Positions 8,496-16,889 of a DNA stretch of 64,000 bases are shown piece after piece. The stretch's first letter is position 1. The number at the start of each line of letters is the position of its first letter. The DNA is taken from positions 1 to 64,000 of the forward strand of contig NZ_ANMO01000236.1 of the NCBI RefSeq assembly GCF_000338295.1, given 5' to 3'. Origin of the DNA: Rhodopirellula europaea 6C (lineage in GTDB: Bacteria; Planctomycetota; Planctomycetia; Pirellulales; Pirellulaceae). Below the pieces are notes generated by a model that saw only the letters and a list, made by a program, of their open reading frames with translations, had not been told where the DNA came from and searched no databases. A program made the translations under genes and the position numbers.

Positions 8496-9140
8496 TCAGT
8501 CGCGGCGCATTTCCGACCAGATCCAGTGGATTCCGATGGCCGCCAGTCCACCGATTCCGGCTAGGCATAGATCCTTTTGAGCGTCCCAAAGGTCGCCCTG
8601 TTGGCCGTTGTAGGCCTCCGCTTGATCAGGCGAGAACAGCATCGCGATCTGCCATTCCAAGACTTCGTAGGCGGCTCCCACGGCCATCACAACGCACAGC
8701 GACAAAAACCAACCCCAGCGTTTGGGCAGTGAAACTTTGGGATGCGATGCATCCCAGGTTTGCTTCAGCCAATCAAATGCAACCGGGACGCCAAAGCATC
8801 CCGACGCAAAATGGACCAGCCGATCATAGTGGTTGCGTTGCCAATCGAATTGCTTCGAAAGAGAAGACCCGGTCAGAGATTCCCACCAAGCGTCATAGGG
8901 CACGTTGGAATAGATCCAGCGGGCACCGATGATGTGCAGGGCGATGAACGAGATCGCACAACTGAACGCGATTGGCGACAATCGGGCGTTGCCGGTCGAC
9001 CACAGCAAACCCAAAAGCATCAACACCGTCGGAGTGTGCTGCAGCCACTGCTCTGCTGGATAGAGCGCATTGCGAAGCGACAAAACCATCAGCAGGAAGG
9101 TTGTAAGCAGAACGATCTTCTGGCGGTCAAACAATGACAC
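8496..9140 (-). CDS. YjdF-like (DUF2238) integral membrane protein
   Basis: This 214-aa protein has about five or six hydrophobic segments. The DUF2238 signature is clear: NHYDRLVHFASG, a membrane helix with AAYEVLEW, and NGQQGDLWDAQKDL near the C-terminus. Function unknown in the family. It lies 46 bp upstream of the FAD/Fe-S oxidoreductase on the same strand and may share its transcript. It starts 2 bp from the end of the thioredoxin-like gene, so the minus-strand genes here are tightly packed. Confidence 0.8.
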   Translation of the reverse strand: MSLFDRQKIVLLTTFLLMVLSLRNALYPAEQWLQHTPTVLMLLGLLWSTGNARLSPIAFSCAISFIALHIIGARWIYSNVPYDAWWESLTGSSLSKQFDWQRNHYDRLVHFASGCFGVPVAFDWLKQTWDASHPKVSLPKRWGWFLSLCVVMAVGAAYEVLEWQIAMLFSPDQAEAYNGQQGDLWDAQKDLCLAGIGGLAAIGIHWIWSEMRRD

Positions 9141-9142
9141 GC

Positions 9143-10529
9143 TCAGTCTTCATTGGTCTCTTCATCCGCCGCGTTCAATTCGTCGTCAGCGTCAGAAGCT
9201 TCGCCGGTCAGTTCTCGCAGGTACGCTTTGAGGTTGTCTTTCTCGCCATCTGGCGCTGTTTCGATTGCGCGACGTTGCCACTCGATTGCGGCGTCTTTGT
9301 CTTTCGCCAATGCTTTCAAATGAGCAACCGTGTCATAAGCCGGCCACAACGCTTCGTCTGACTCGTTTTCTTCCGAAGCCAAGGCGGACTCCAGAGCATT
9401 CGTCGTGGTCATCAGAATCTCGTCGCTGTTGTCCCATCCTGACTCGATGGCTTCGTAGACTTCCCATGCCCAGCGATTGATGGCGACAACATCGTCCGGA
9501 TTGGATTCGATCTTCTCTTCGATCAATTCCAATGCGATCTCGTTTTGTTGGGTTGCAAGTGCCGTTGGGAACCAAATCGACTTGAGTGCCGTTTCGTACC
9601 GGGTGCCTTGAAACAGGTCAGCGTGTTCTTGCAGCAGTCGCAACGTGGTTTCGTGATGTTTCGTGCGATACGCCAGAAGGATTTCACGCAGCGCCAGATC
9701 AACTTTTTGCTTGCGTTCGAATTCCTCTTTGGCCGGGCCTCGATCCCATTCGTCGTTGACCACCGCTTCCAAAGGTTCGTCCATCGACATTGGGTGTCCA
9801 ATCCATTCCACGTATCCGTCTTTGCCGACGATGAACGCGGTGGGGATGCCGTTCTGAGCGGCGGCCCTCATGTAGTCTTCGTAGACCGATTCGTCCGGAT
9901 CGGTGGTCAGGCTGTAAGCCGAGGTCAATTCGCCGAAGGTGATCGGTTTGGCTTCTTCTTTCACTTCTTCGTCAGTCGACGCTTCTTCATCAGACTTCGT
10001 CACCTACTTCTTTGGGTTCTGGAAGGCCGAGGATCTTCGGACTGACTGGGCGTTCAAGAAAACTGGTGACGGTTTCTAAAGCTTCATTGCTGATGCTCAC
10101 CACACGAACACCTTCGTCTTCGTATTTGTTTTGCAATTCGGCCAGGTGAGGCATGCTGTAGAGGCACGGTCCGCACCAAGTCGCCCAAAATTCAACCACG
10201 TAGACCTTGCCTGGTTCGAATTTTGACATTGGCGAAGGCGAGTCACCAACCCAGTGTTCAATGTCGAGGGAAGGAGCCAACGAACCAATGGAAAGCACTT
10301 TTGCTTTCTCTTCTTCAGCGGGTTCGGCGTCGGGGGCCGCCGTTTCGTCTGCTTCCGGACTGGTCTTTGCGGCAGTGATTTTCTTGGCCTCGACGGACGG
10401 TGATGTCGTCCGATCGTCCCCCTTGGCAATCCCACCGGTACCAATCACAAAACAGCAAACAAACACACGAGCGGTCGAAAAGATTTTCACGACGAACTTC
10501 CTCGTTGGGCAAATCGAATGGAGAGTCAT
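9143..10529 (-). pseudogene. Secreted TlpA/thioredoxin-like protein, split by a frameshift
   Basis: The two halves lie in different frames. The 5' half (10529 to 9990, 179 aa) has a signal peptide, an acidic/Ala linker and the redox motif FWATWCGPC. It stops in the linker PEPKEVGDEV. The 3' half (open from 10003 to 9143) resumes with an acidic linker, then the second half of the thioredoxin fold: ITFGELTSAYSLTTDP, the cis-Pro region NGIPTAFIVGKDGYVEWIGHP, then a helical, TPR-like C-terminal domain. Intact planctomycete homologues carry all these parts in one chain. A one-base change near 10000 would restore one protein of roughly 460 aa. It may be a true mutation, a sequencing error or, less likely, programmed frameshifting. 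The intact protein would be a periplasmic thiol-disulfide oxidoreductase. Confidence 0.75.
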
Positions 10530-10590
10530 GGGATGACTCCTTCACGATAACAAACTGCCGCCTTCCTCATTCGCTCAAAGATTCGAAAAA

Positions 10591-11418
10591 ATGCCCGATA
10601 ACAATCTGAGGCGGTCTGATCTACTCGAAACCGCGGTCAAAGCTGCTAGGACCGGCGGCGAAATTTTGCGTCGTTACTTCGAGAATGGCGTGACCATGCG
10701 GGACAAATCCACCGATGGTGGTAAAACCTACGACCTGGTCAGCGACGCTGATTTGGAAAGTGAACAGGCGGTTGCTGCGATCATCCGAGAGTCCTTCCCC
10801 GATCATGAATTGTTGGGCGAAGAAGATCTCAAAGGCGGCGATGCCAATGCCAAACATTTGTGGGTGATCGACCCGCTCGATGGCACCAACAACTTTGCAC
10901 ATCACTTACCGCACTTCGCGGTTTCGATCGCGTATTACGAATCAGGCGTTCCAATCGTCGGTGCGGTCTACAACCCAATTCGCGAAGATTTGTTTACCGC
11001 GGTTCATGGGCAAGGTGCCTTTGAAAATGGAAACCAAGTTCGCGTGAGCGAATCAAGTTCGCTCAATCAGTCCATGATCGGTTGCGGTTTCTATTACGAC
11101 CGTGGCGACATGATGCGAGCCACATTGGGGGCGATCGCAGAATGCTTCGAAAATGATATTCACGGTATCCGACGGTTCGGCACCGCGTCACTGGATCTAT
11201 GCCAAGTTGGCTGTGGCGGGTTCGATGCATTCTTCGAATACAAACTGTCGCCGTGGGACTTTGCCGCTGGTGCACTCTTCATCACCGAAGCCGGTGGAAA
11301 GATCACCACCGCAACCGGCGACACGCTGCCATTGGAAACAACCAGCGTGTTGGCCAGCAACGGAAAAATTCACGCAGCGGTGCAAGACATTACCACTCGA
11401 CATGCGTTGCCAAAGTGA
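10591..11418 (+). CDS. suhB: Inositol monophosphatase family protein (SuhB-like)
   Basis: A 275-aa Mg-dependent phosphatase. The metal-binding motifs are present: GEED (about residues 71-74), IDPLDGTNNF (about 92-101), and the C-terminal SPWDFAAGALFITEAGG with its conserved WD. The likely substrate is myo-inositol 1-phosphate or another sugar phosphate. Some homologues act on fructose-1,6-bisphosphate, histidinol phosphate or 3'-phosphoadenosine phosphate, so the symbol is tentative. It is divergent from the thioredoxin-like gene (61 bp apart) and convergent with the nitrilase gene. Confidence 0.85.
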   Translation: MPDNNLRRSDLLETAVKAARTGGEILRRYFENGVTMRDKSTDGGKTYDLVSDADLESEQAVAAIIRESFPDHELLGEEDLKGGDANAKHLWVIDPLDGTNNFAHHLPHFAVSIAYYESGVPIVGAVYNPIREDLFTAVHGQGAFENGNQVRVSESSSLNQSMIGCGFYYDRGDMMRATLGAIAECFENDIHGIRRFGTASLDLCQVGCGGFDAFFEYKLSPWDFAAGALFITEAGGKITTATGDTLPLETTSVLASNGKIHAAVQDITTRHALPK

Positions 11419-11465
11419 CTTGGTCTGGTCGGCGGCAACGTCGACATTCGAGATATCTTGGTCGC

Positions 11466-12332
11466 TCAGTCGATCCAGCGTTTCATGAGATCGCCGTACG
11501 CATCGATGCGGCGGTCACGCAGGAATGGCCAGTGTGTGCGAACGACATCGATGTCCGCAAACTGGCAATCGGCGGAAACGATTTGATCGCTTGAGCAATC
11601 GCCTTGCGAAAGAATCTCTCCCCGCGGGGAAGCGATGAAGGATGATCCCCAAAACTCGACGCGGCCTTCAATTCCGACTCGGTTGGGGGCTCCCAAATAG
11701 ATTCCGTTGGCAATCGCGTGGGCCCGCATCGCTGTCATCCACGCATCACGCTGGCCTTCGCCGAACTCCTCTTTCTCTTCATCGATCCAGCCAATCGCGG
11801 TTGGGTAGAGCAATATTTCGGCGCCCGCGAGGGCAAAAAGGCGAGCCGCTTCTGGAAACCACTGATCCCAGCAAATTCCCACGCCCAATTTGGCGAAGCG
11901 GGTCGGAATGACTTTGAATCCCAAGTCGCCGGGTATGAAATAGAACTTCTCGTAGTACAACGGGTCGTCAGGAATGTGCATTTTTCGATACACGCCCGCG
12001 ATGCTTCCATCCGCGTCGATGACGACGGCACTGTTGTGATAAACGCCTGGTGCTCTGCGTTCGAACAATGGGGCAACGATCACCACGCCCAATCGTTCCG
12101 CCACCGGTTGCAGGGCTTCGGTCGTCGGACCTGGAATTGATTCAGCCAAATCAAAGTTGTCGTGGTCTTCGCTTTGGCACGGGTAGCATGTGGCAAACAG
12201 TTCTTGCAAGCAGATGACCTGGGCACCTTCGGCGGCAGCCTTTTCAATCCATCTAATCGATGCATCGATCGACTTGTCTTTCGACCCCGCATCACGCATT
12301 TGAATCAACGACAATTTGACCGAAGAACTCAT
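11466..12332 (-). CDS. aguB: N-carbamoylputrescine amidase-type nitrilase
   Basis: This 288-aa carbon-nitrogen hydrolase probably cleaves N-carbamoylputrescine to putrescine, CO2 and ammonia (agmatine route of polyamine synthesis). The catalytic triad is visible as E44 (CLQELF), K117 (YRKMHIPDD) and C154 (GICWDQWFPEAAR). The ECPyC-like segment FATCYPCQSED and the ESIPGPTT loop are typical of the AguB/plant CPA subgroup. No agmatine deiminase is adjacent. Its start codon interlocks with that of divergent bioD (CATG at 12330-12333). Confidence 0.82.
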   Translation of the reverse strand: MSSSVKLSLIQMRDAGSKDKSIDASIRWIEKAAAEGAQVICLQELFATCYPCQSEDHDNFDLAESIPGPTTEALQPVAERLGVVIVAPLFERRAPGVYHNSAVVIDADGSIAGVYRKMHIPDDPLYYEKFYFIPGDLGFKVIPTRFAKLGVGICWDQWFPEAARLFALAGAEILLYPTAIGWIDEEKEEFGEGQRDAWMTAMRAHAIANGIYLGAPNRVGIEGRVEFWGSSFIASPRGEILSQGDCSSDQIVSADCQFADIDVVRTHWPFLRDRRIDAYGDLMKRWID

Positions 12333-13101
12333 GGCAAGTCTCTATTTCGTTACGGGAACCGATACCGAGGTTGGCAAAACGTACTGCACCGCGAAAACGG
12401 TTGAGCGGTTGCGGGAATGCGGGCAACGCGTCGGGGTTTACAAACCGGTGGCCAGCGGTTGCGAGTTGCGCGCCGATGGCCAGCGGTATAGTGTCGATGC
12501 GACAACGCTATGGCAAGCGGCAGGACGCCCCAAAAACATCGATGCGGTTTGCCCGCAGCGTTTCATCGCTGCCGTGTCGCCGCCGCGTTCGGCCGCGAAA
12601 GAAGGAGCTCAGGTTGATACGCGGCGATTGCGAGATGGTTTGGCGGTTTGGTGCGACGGCGAATTCGACGTCGTCATGATTGAGGGCGCCGGCGGCTTGT
12701 TCAGTCCCATCAGCGACGATTGGCTGAACGTTGATTTGGCGATCGAGATGAAGCGGTGGAGCGATCAGGACGGTCATTCGTTTGAGTTGCTCTTAGTGGC
12801 ACCGGACCGACTGGGAGTCTTGCATCATGTGATCTCGACCTCGCGAGCGGCAGAAGCCGCTGGGATGCCGATCACCGGATTGATTCTGAATCGAATGGAT
12901 GACTCTGGGGACGATTCCACGCAAACAAATGCGGATGATTTGCGCCAGTGGTGTGGGATACCGATGATCGCATCGGTTCAGCACGCGGGTGGCCCGTTGG
13001 TCGTGATTTCCGGAGCGAATGATGGAAATGCGTCCGAGGAAACGTCTCGTGAAACAGCGTGTGGTGTGAATTTTTTAAATCAAACGACAATTCGGCGTTG
13101 A
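12331..13101 (+). CDS. bioD: Dethiobiotin synthetase BioD
   Basis: A 256-aa ATP-dependent carboxylase that closes the ureido ring of dethiobiotin from diaminopelargonic acid. The start is set at ATG 12331 because the family begins directly with the P-loop strand, here MASLYFVTGTDTEVGKT. An upstream in-frame start at 12316 adds only 5 residues. Other motifs are GVYKPVASGC, the substrate loop AVSPPRSA, and the EGAGGLFSP block. The C-terminal 30 residues are poorly conserved. No other bio gene is nearby. The ATG shares two bases with the opposite-strand nitrilase start, so its promoter must lie inside that coding region. Confidence 0.88.
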   Translation: MASLYFVTGTDTEVGKTYCTAKTVERLRECGQRVGVYKPVASGCELRADGQRYSVDATTLWQAAGRPKNIDAVCPQRFIAAVSPPRSAAKEGAQVDTRRLRDGLAVWCDGEFDVVMIEGAGGLFSPISDDWLNVDLAIEMKRWSDQDGHSFELLLVAPDRLGVLHHVISTSRAAEAAGMPITGLILNRMDDSGDDSTQTNADDLRQWCGIPMIASVQHAGGPLVVISGANDGNASEETSRETACGVNFLNQTTIRR

Positions 13102-13337
13102 CACTCATTTGTCGTCGGTGGTACCCCACTTCCAACGGCAAGGACATTCCCACCGCCGTCCCACCTTCGCCCATCCAAAAGATGAGCTTTACCATCCAGA
13201 CATAAGTTTCGTTGACAAGGAATCGTTTGCGGGAATGATTTCTTCGTCCGATCACTCGGGCGGAAGCATTTGTACTCGCTGCGACGGTTACTGGGTCAAT
13301 CGTCTCGGCGTTCTGCTTCTCGACGAAACTTAGCTGC

Positions 13338-13370
13338 GCACCGGAGCGTCGTTCATCGACGCTCCGGTGC
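13338..13370. repeat. Perfect 14-bp hairpin just upstream of the LRR gene
   Basis: A perfect GC-rich stem (13338-13351 with 13357-13370) has a 5-nt loop and ends 19 bp before the LRR start codon. No T-run follows on either strand. It may end transcripts from bioD, or be a 5' leader structure controlling the LRR gene. Confidence 0.6.
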
Positions 13371-13389
13371 CAGGATACAAATCTTCCTC

Positions 13390-14496
13390 ATGTCATCGAA
13401 CGAACTGCCAGACGACGACCGAGAGGAAGAAAAAGATTCTCCGGAAGAAGGGTCCGCCTTTGCCGCGGACCCGGGCGAAGCCAACGCTGAATCCCAGCCG
13501 GATAGCGATGAAGATGAATTGGGCGATGTCGTCGAGCCGGACGACGAAGAACAACCGCCCGTGCGAGTTAGCCTCAAAAAACGGCTGATCGCACTCTGCA
13601 CGCCCACCAAGCTCGGCGTGAGTATCGCTGTCGTTGCAATCGTTGGGCTGGCGTGGTGGGCCACTCGGCCAATCGAACCGGTCAAGCCGCCGGAAAAGCC
13701 ACCCGAGCCGGAAGAGCTCTACGCCCAGCAAATCGAGCAGGTTCTTAGCGGTGCATCGACTCAGCTGCACACGACCACCTATGAAATCGACAATGAAAAG
13801 CTGCTGTTGATTCCGTTGGAAGAACTGGAAAAAGCAGCTGAACAGCGGCGGCTGAATTTGCTCGCCGATGAACAAGCCTCGGATGACGATGAGGCGACGG
13901 ATGAGTCTTCCTCGGACTCGGCTCCGCTTCCGCCCGGCAGCTCGCTTTCTTCCTCGGAAGAGGAGTCCGGCGAACCTCAGGTGTCGGAACTTCCCAAGCT
14001 GGACACGGTGTTGATTGATGAAGGCGTGATCACAGACGAAGGCATCGCCACGATCGCGAAAATTCCGGAGCTCCGGCACTTGCGATTGCGGCTTTCGCCG
14101 ATCACCGACGAAGGTTTGAAGCCGTTGCTCGAGCGAAAATCAATTTGGTTTTTGAACCTGCCGCACAGCAGGTTGACCGAGAAAGGAATTCGTTCGCTCT
14201 CGGCACTGCCAAAGCTGCGTCAGCTTCGAGTCGGATCGACCTTGTTGGGGAACGATATCGGTCGCGCGTTGCTGGAAGTGAAATCGTTGCGAGGGTTGCA
14301 CCTGATTGGTGTGCCGCTTTCAGATGAAGGTCTGAAGGTGATCGTCCAGCTTCCGCACTTGGAATCTTTGTATTTGGACGACGCCGCGATTACAGAGTCG
14401 GGTTGGGATTGGTTGTTTCAAAACCATCCTCAACTACACGTGCACATCAACCAACGTCACCACGACCGCGACCCGCAGCATCACAAGCACGAGTAG
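13390..14496 (+). CDS. Membrane-anchored leucine-rich-repeat protein
   Basis: A 368-aa protein from ATG 13390; the open frame extends to 13270 but the extra part crosses a hairpin and looks non-coding. Order: a very acidic cytoplasmic N-terminus (about 1-70), one membrane helix (LGVSIAVVAIVGLAWWA, about 79-95), a Pro/Glu stretch, an acidic Ser-rich linker, then LRR units with the spacing I-TDEGI--IA--P-L--L-L (several copies between about 215 and 350). The C-terminus is His-rich (INQRHHDRDPQHHKHE). Secreted or membrane LRR proteins of this TDEGL type are common in planctomycetes and probably bind proteins. Partner unknown. Confidence 0.7.
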   Translation: MSSNELPDDDREEEKDSPEEGSAFAADPGEANAESQPDSDEDELGDVVEPDDEEQPPVRVSLKKRLIALCTPTKLGVSIAVVAIVGLAWWATRPIEPVKPPEKPPEPEELYAQQIEQVLSGASTQLHTTTYEIDNEKLLLIPLEELEKAAEQRRLNLLADEQASDDDEATDESSSDSAPLPPGSSLSSSEEESGEPQVSELPKLDTVLIDEGVITDEGIATIAKIPELRHLRLRLSPITDEGLKPLLERKSIWFLNLPHSRLTEKGIRSLSALPKLRQLRVGSTLLGNDIGRALLEVKSLRGLHLIGVPLSDEGLKVIVQLPHLESLYLDDAAITESGWDWLFQNHPQLHVHINQRHHDRDPQHHKHE

Positions 14497-14499
14497 GGA

Positions 14500-14535
14500 C
14501 CGAAGTCCACCATTTCGGTACGCGTCGTACCGAAG
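14500..14535. terminator. Hairpin between convergent LRR gene and rnd
   Basis: A 9-bp perfect stem (14514-14522 with 14526-14534) lies in the 40-bp gap between two convergent genes. An upstream copy of the right arm, starting near 14500, could pair with the left arm instead, giving two mutually exclusive folds. There is no T-run, so termination is inferred from position only. Confidence 0.45.
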
Positions 14536-14536
14536 T

Positions 14537-15751
14537 TCACTCGTCAGGCTGGTTAGAGCCTTCGCACTCAACGAATTCGAGCGGTTGTTGCTCGGTGGTG
14601 TCCGCGACGCGAATCGCTAGTTCGCCGCGAAGGATCTTTCGGAATGCGGTGCCTACGATGTCACCACGCCATCCCTTTAGCAGCGATGGTGTGGGTGTCC
14701 CGCGACGAGGATCCAATTCGTAGGACAAGAGTTCTTTGACGTCATCGGAGTTGCCAACAATCGCGGGTGCCAGTTTTTGCTGGCGGCTGATGCAAGCGAT
14801 CGAGGTCGAGAGGAACTGGCTCAGCATTGGCGAAGCACTTCGTGAGCGTCCACGCGTTCGTCGCGGCAAGTGTTCGTCGGGGACATCCAAAGCAGCCGCG
14901 ATGGCGGCCCCGATTTCGTCGTACTGATCGTTGTACCCACGACGTTCCATGCCACGAATGTTGCGGATCTTCTTGGTGTCGGGGGAACCCTTTTTCGCGA
15001 GTTCCACCATCAAGTCATCTCGCATCACCCGACGAGGCAGCCGGTTCTTCGTGCGAGCGATTTCTTCGCGCCAACGCCAAAGGTGTCGGATGATCTCAAG
15101 CTGACGGGGTTTCAAACCGGAGCTGCCGCTGACACGCTGCCAGTTCTCACTTTCTTCAGCGTCGATGACTTTCTTTTGCAGACGATCGGTTTCTTCGTTC
15201 AGCCACGAAACGCGGTCGAGACCTTTGACATCCGCAATCAGCTTGGAGTGCATTTCCGCAAGCGTTGTCACGTCGTGCAATGCGTAAGTCAGCTGGTCCT
15301 TGGTCAGCGGCCGATGTCGCCAATTGGTTCGCGTTTCGCCTTTGGGAAGGGTTTGCCCCACCAATTTTTGAACCAGTGTCGCCAGCGAGGCAGGATATTC
15401 GATCCCGACAAATCCGGCGGCCAACTGAGTGTCGAACAGTCCGGCGATCGGTCGGCCCGAATAACGGTACGCGAATCGAATTTCTTCGCGAGCCGCATGA
15501 GCGATCACGACTCGGCTGCCGGGTTCGATCTGGTCGTCCGTCAGGATGTCCCAGAATGGCTTTGTGTCGCCAACGGTGTAAGGATCGATCACCGCCAAAT
15601 GTTTGCCCGCAGCGACCTGGACCAGGCACAATTCGGGGCGGTAGCAGTCCTCAGAAACGAATTCTGTGTCAAAACCGATCACGGGTTCGTCCGCAATGGC
15701 ATCGCAAAATTCAGCGAACTGCGAAGGCGTCTCGATGGAGTCGTAATTCAC
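14537..15751 (-). CDS. rnd: Ribonuclease D
   Basis: This 404-aa 3'-5' exoribonuclease (DEDDy family) trims tRNA and other RNA 3' ends. The ExoI motif DTEF is at residues 28-31, ExoII lies around VVIAHAAREEIRFAY, and ExoIII is YALHDVTTLAEMH with the catalytic Tyr and Asp. An HRDC-like domain follows (LKPRQLEIIRHLWRWREEIARTKNRLPRRVMRDD), as in RNase D. The length is close to the usual 370-400 aa. It is convergent with the LRR gene, and its start faces the intergenic repeat at 15831-15907. Confidence 0.9.
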   Translation of the reverse strand: MNYDSIETPSQFAEFCDAIADEPVIGFDTEFVSEDCYRPELCLVQVAAGKHLAVIDPYTVGDTKPFWDILTDDQIEPGSRVVIAHAAREEIRFAYRYSGRPIAGLFDTQLAAGFVGIEYPASLATLVQKLVGQTLPKGETRTNWRHRPLTKDQLTYALHDVTTLAEMHSKLIADVKGLDRVSWLNEETDRLQKKVIDAEESENWQRVSGSSGLKPRQLEIIRHLWRWREEIARTKNRLPRRVMRDDLMVELAKKGSPDTKKIRNIRGMERRGYNDQYDEIGAAIAAALDVPDEHLPRRTRGRSRSASPMLSQFLSTSIACISRQQKLAPAIVGNSDDVKELLSYELDPRRGTPTPSLLKGWRGDIVGTAFRKILRGELAIRVADTTEQQPLEFVECEGSNQPDE

Positions 15752-15830
15752 CGCGGCAAATCCGGTGTCTTGTTGGGCGACATTGATTTCACGTAAGTTG
15801 CGTTCCCGAAACGGTGTTTAGGAACATTTG

Positions 15831-15907
15831 AGAAACAAGTGTCGGACATCTTTTTCCGGAGCGGCCTGCTGCGTGCTTCGCACAAAAGGTACCTGACACT
15901 TGTTTCT
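15831..15907. repeat. Intergenic repeat bounded by 13-bp inverted repeats (copy 1)
   Basis: Perfect 13-bp inverted repeats (15831-15843 and 15895-15907) enclose a core that matches, on the opposite strand, the segment at 19935-19981. Within the match, 24 consecutive bases are identical and about 39 of 47 agree. It lies between divergent rnd and mfnB-like genes. It contains the palindrome GGTACC and no open reading frame. It looks like a small dispersed palindromic element (REP/MITE-like). Confidence 0.6.
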
Positions 15908-16002
15908 TGCTCATTGCTTAGACGAAGACTGTAGCTTGCCCGCCGCTTCGGGTCGATCGGATGTAGTGGTAGCTCGGATCAGATTGCCCCGAAGGAACCG
16001 AA

Positions 16003-16800
16003 GTGGAGTCGACTTCCCCCCGCCAACGATTGGTGCTCGCAACAAGCGAAACTCGTCCTTCTTCTTTGCGGAGGGCAAGCGGGGACGCCGCTGAATTGCT
16101 AGTCAGTGTTCGGGATCTGGGGGAGGCCCGGGTGGCCGCCTCCGGGGGCGTCAATATTCTCGATTTCAAAGAGCCTTCGCGTGGAGCTTTGGCCGCATGC
16201 GATCCAAGTGTGTGGAAGTCAGCCGTCAGTGAATTTGTCGGTGAAGCACCAGCGGATCGCACTGTCCGTTTGTCAGCGGCGCTGGGTGAGTCCGAAACGG
16301 GGCCTGAGTTGTCCTCGCACGTTCCACCCGAGTTCTCTTTTGCAAAAGTCGGTCCGAGCGGTTGCTCAACCGCACCGAAACTGACTGGGCTTTGGGAGTC
16401 GATCCGACTGCCACAACCAGTCGAATTGGTGCCGGTCGCGTACGCGGATCACATTGCCGCTGGGGCGATGTCCGCCGAAGGAGTGCTCAACGCCGTGATC
16501 GAAACAGGGCGTCATCGATTGTTGATCGATACGTTCGGAAAAGACGGGCGAACGCTAACGGATCATATGACGATTGATCGGCTGAGATCACTTCTTTGCG
16601 TGGCGAGTGAGCACAGCGTTTGGATCGCTCTGGCGGGATCATTGCGGTTGCGAGAGATGCGTTCGCTCGGGACTGCCGGCGTGCGTCCGAATTGCTGGGG
16701 CGTTCGTGGGGATGTCTGTGACCAGCGCGATCGGACCGGGCAGATGGACTTGCGCAAGGTCACCGCATGGAGAAGGGCGATCGGATCTCCGGCGAACTGA
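16003..16800 (+). CDS. (5-formylfuran-3-yl)methyl phosphate synthase-like MfnB (DUF556)
   Basis: The 265-aa protein matches DUF556/MfnB, which makes the furan ring precursor of methanofuran from glyceraldehyde 3-phosphate. The family core is present: LLVSVRDLGEARVAASGGVNILDFKEPSRGAL (about 32-63), with the Lys of DFKEP corresponding to the Schiff-base region, and later FAKVG and LLIDTFGKDGRTL. In bacteria this family is found in methylotrophs and planctomycetes carrying tetrahydromethanopterin-linked C1 enzymes. None of those other genes is in this window. The first 28 residues are poorly conserved, so a later start is possible. Confidence 0.78.
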   Translation: MESTSPRQRLVLATSETRPSSLRRASGDAAELLVSVRDLGEARVAASGGVNILDFKEPSRGALAACDPSVWKSAVSEFVGEAPADRTVRLSAALGESETGPELSSHVPPEFSFAKVGPSGCSTAPKLTGLWESIRLPQPVELVPVAYADHIAAGAMSAEGVLNAVIETGRHRLLIDTFGKDGRTLTDHMTIDRLRSLLCVASEHSVWIALAGSLRLREMRSLGTAGVRPNCWGVRGDVCDQRDRTGQMDLRKVTAWRRAIGSPAN

Positions 16801-16828
16801 GGTCGTTTGTATTTGCCAGTAGCGCATG

Positions 16829-16863
16829 AAAAAACGCCTGGTCGCGGATGGCGACCAGGCGTT
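16829..16863 (-). terminator. Rho-independent terminator of the trigger factor gene
   Basis: A perfect 13-bp stem (16833-16845 with 16851-16863) has a 5-nt loop. On the minus strand it runs into six T (plus-strand A at 16829-16834). It begins 27 bp past the tig stop codon. On the plus strand it could also slow read-through from the convergent MfnB gene. Confidence 0.88.
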
Positions 16864-16889
16864 GATGCGATTGGAAAAGAGACTTGGGA

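Noticed and set aside
14870-15796. 308-codon open frame antisense to rnd
   Set aside because: RNase D motifs on the minus strand decide the coding strand.
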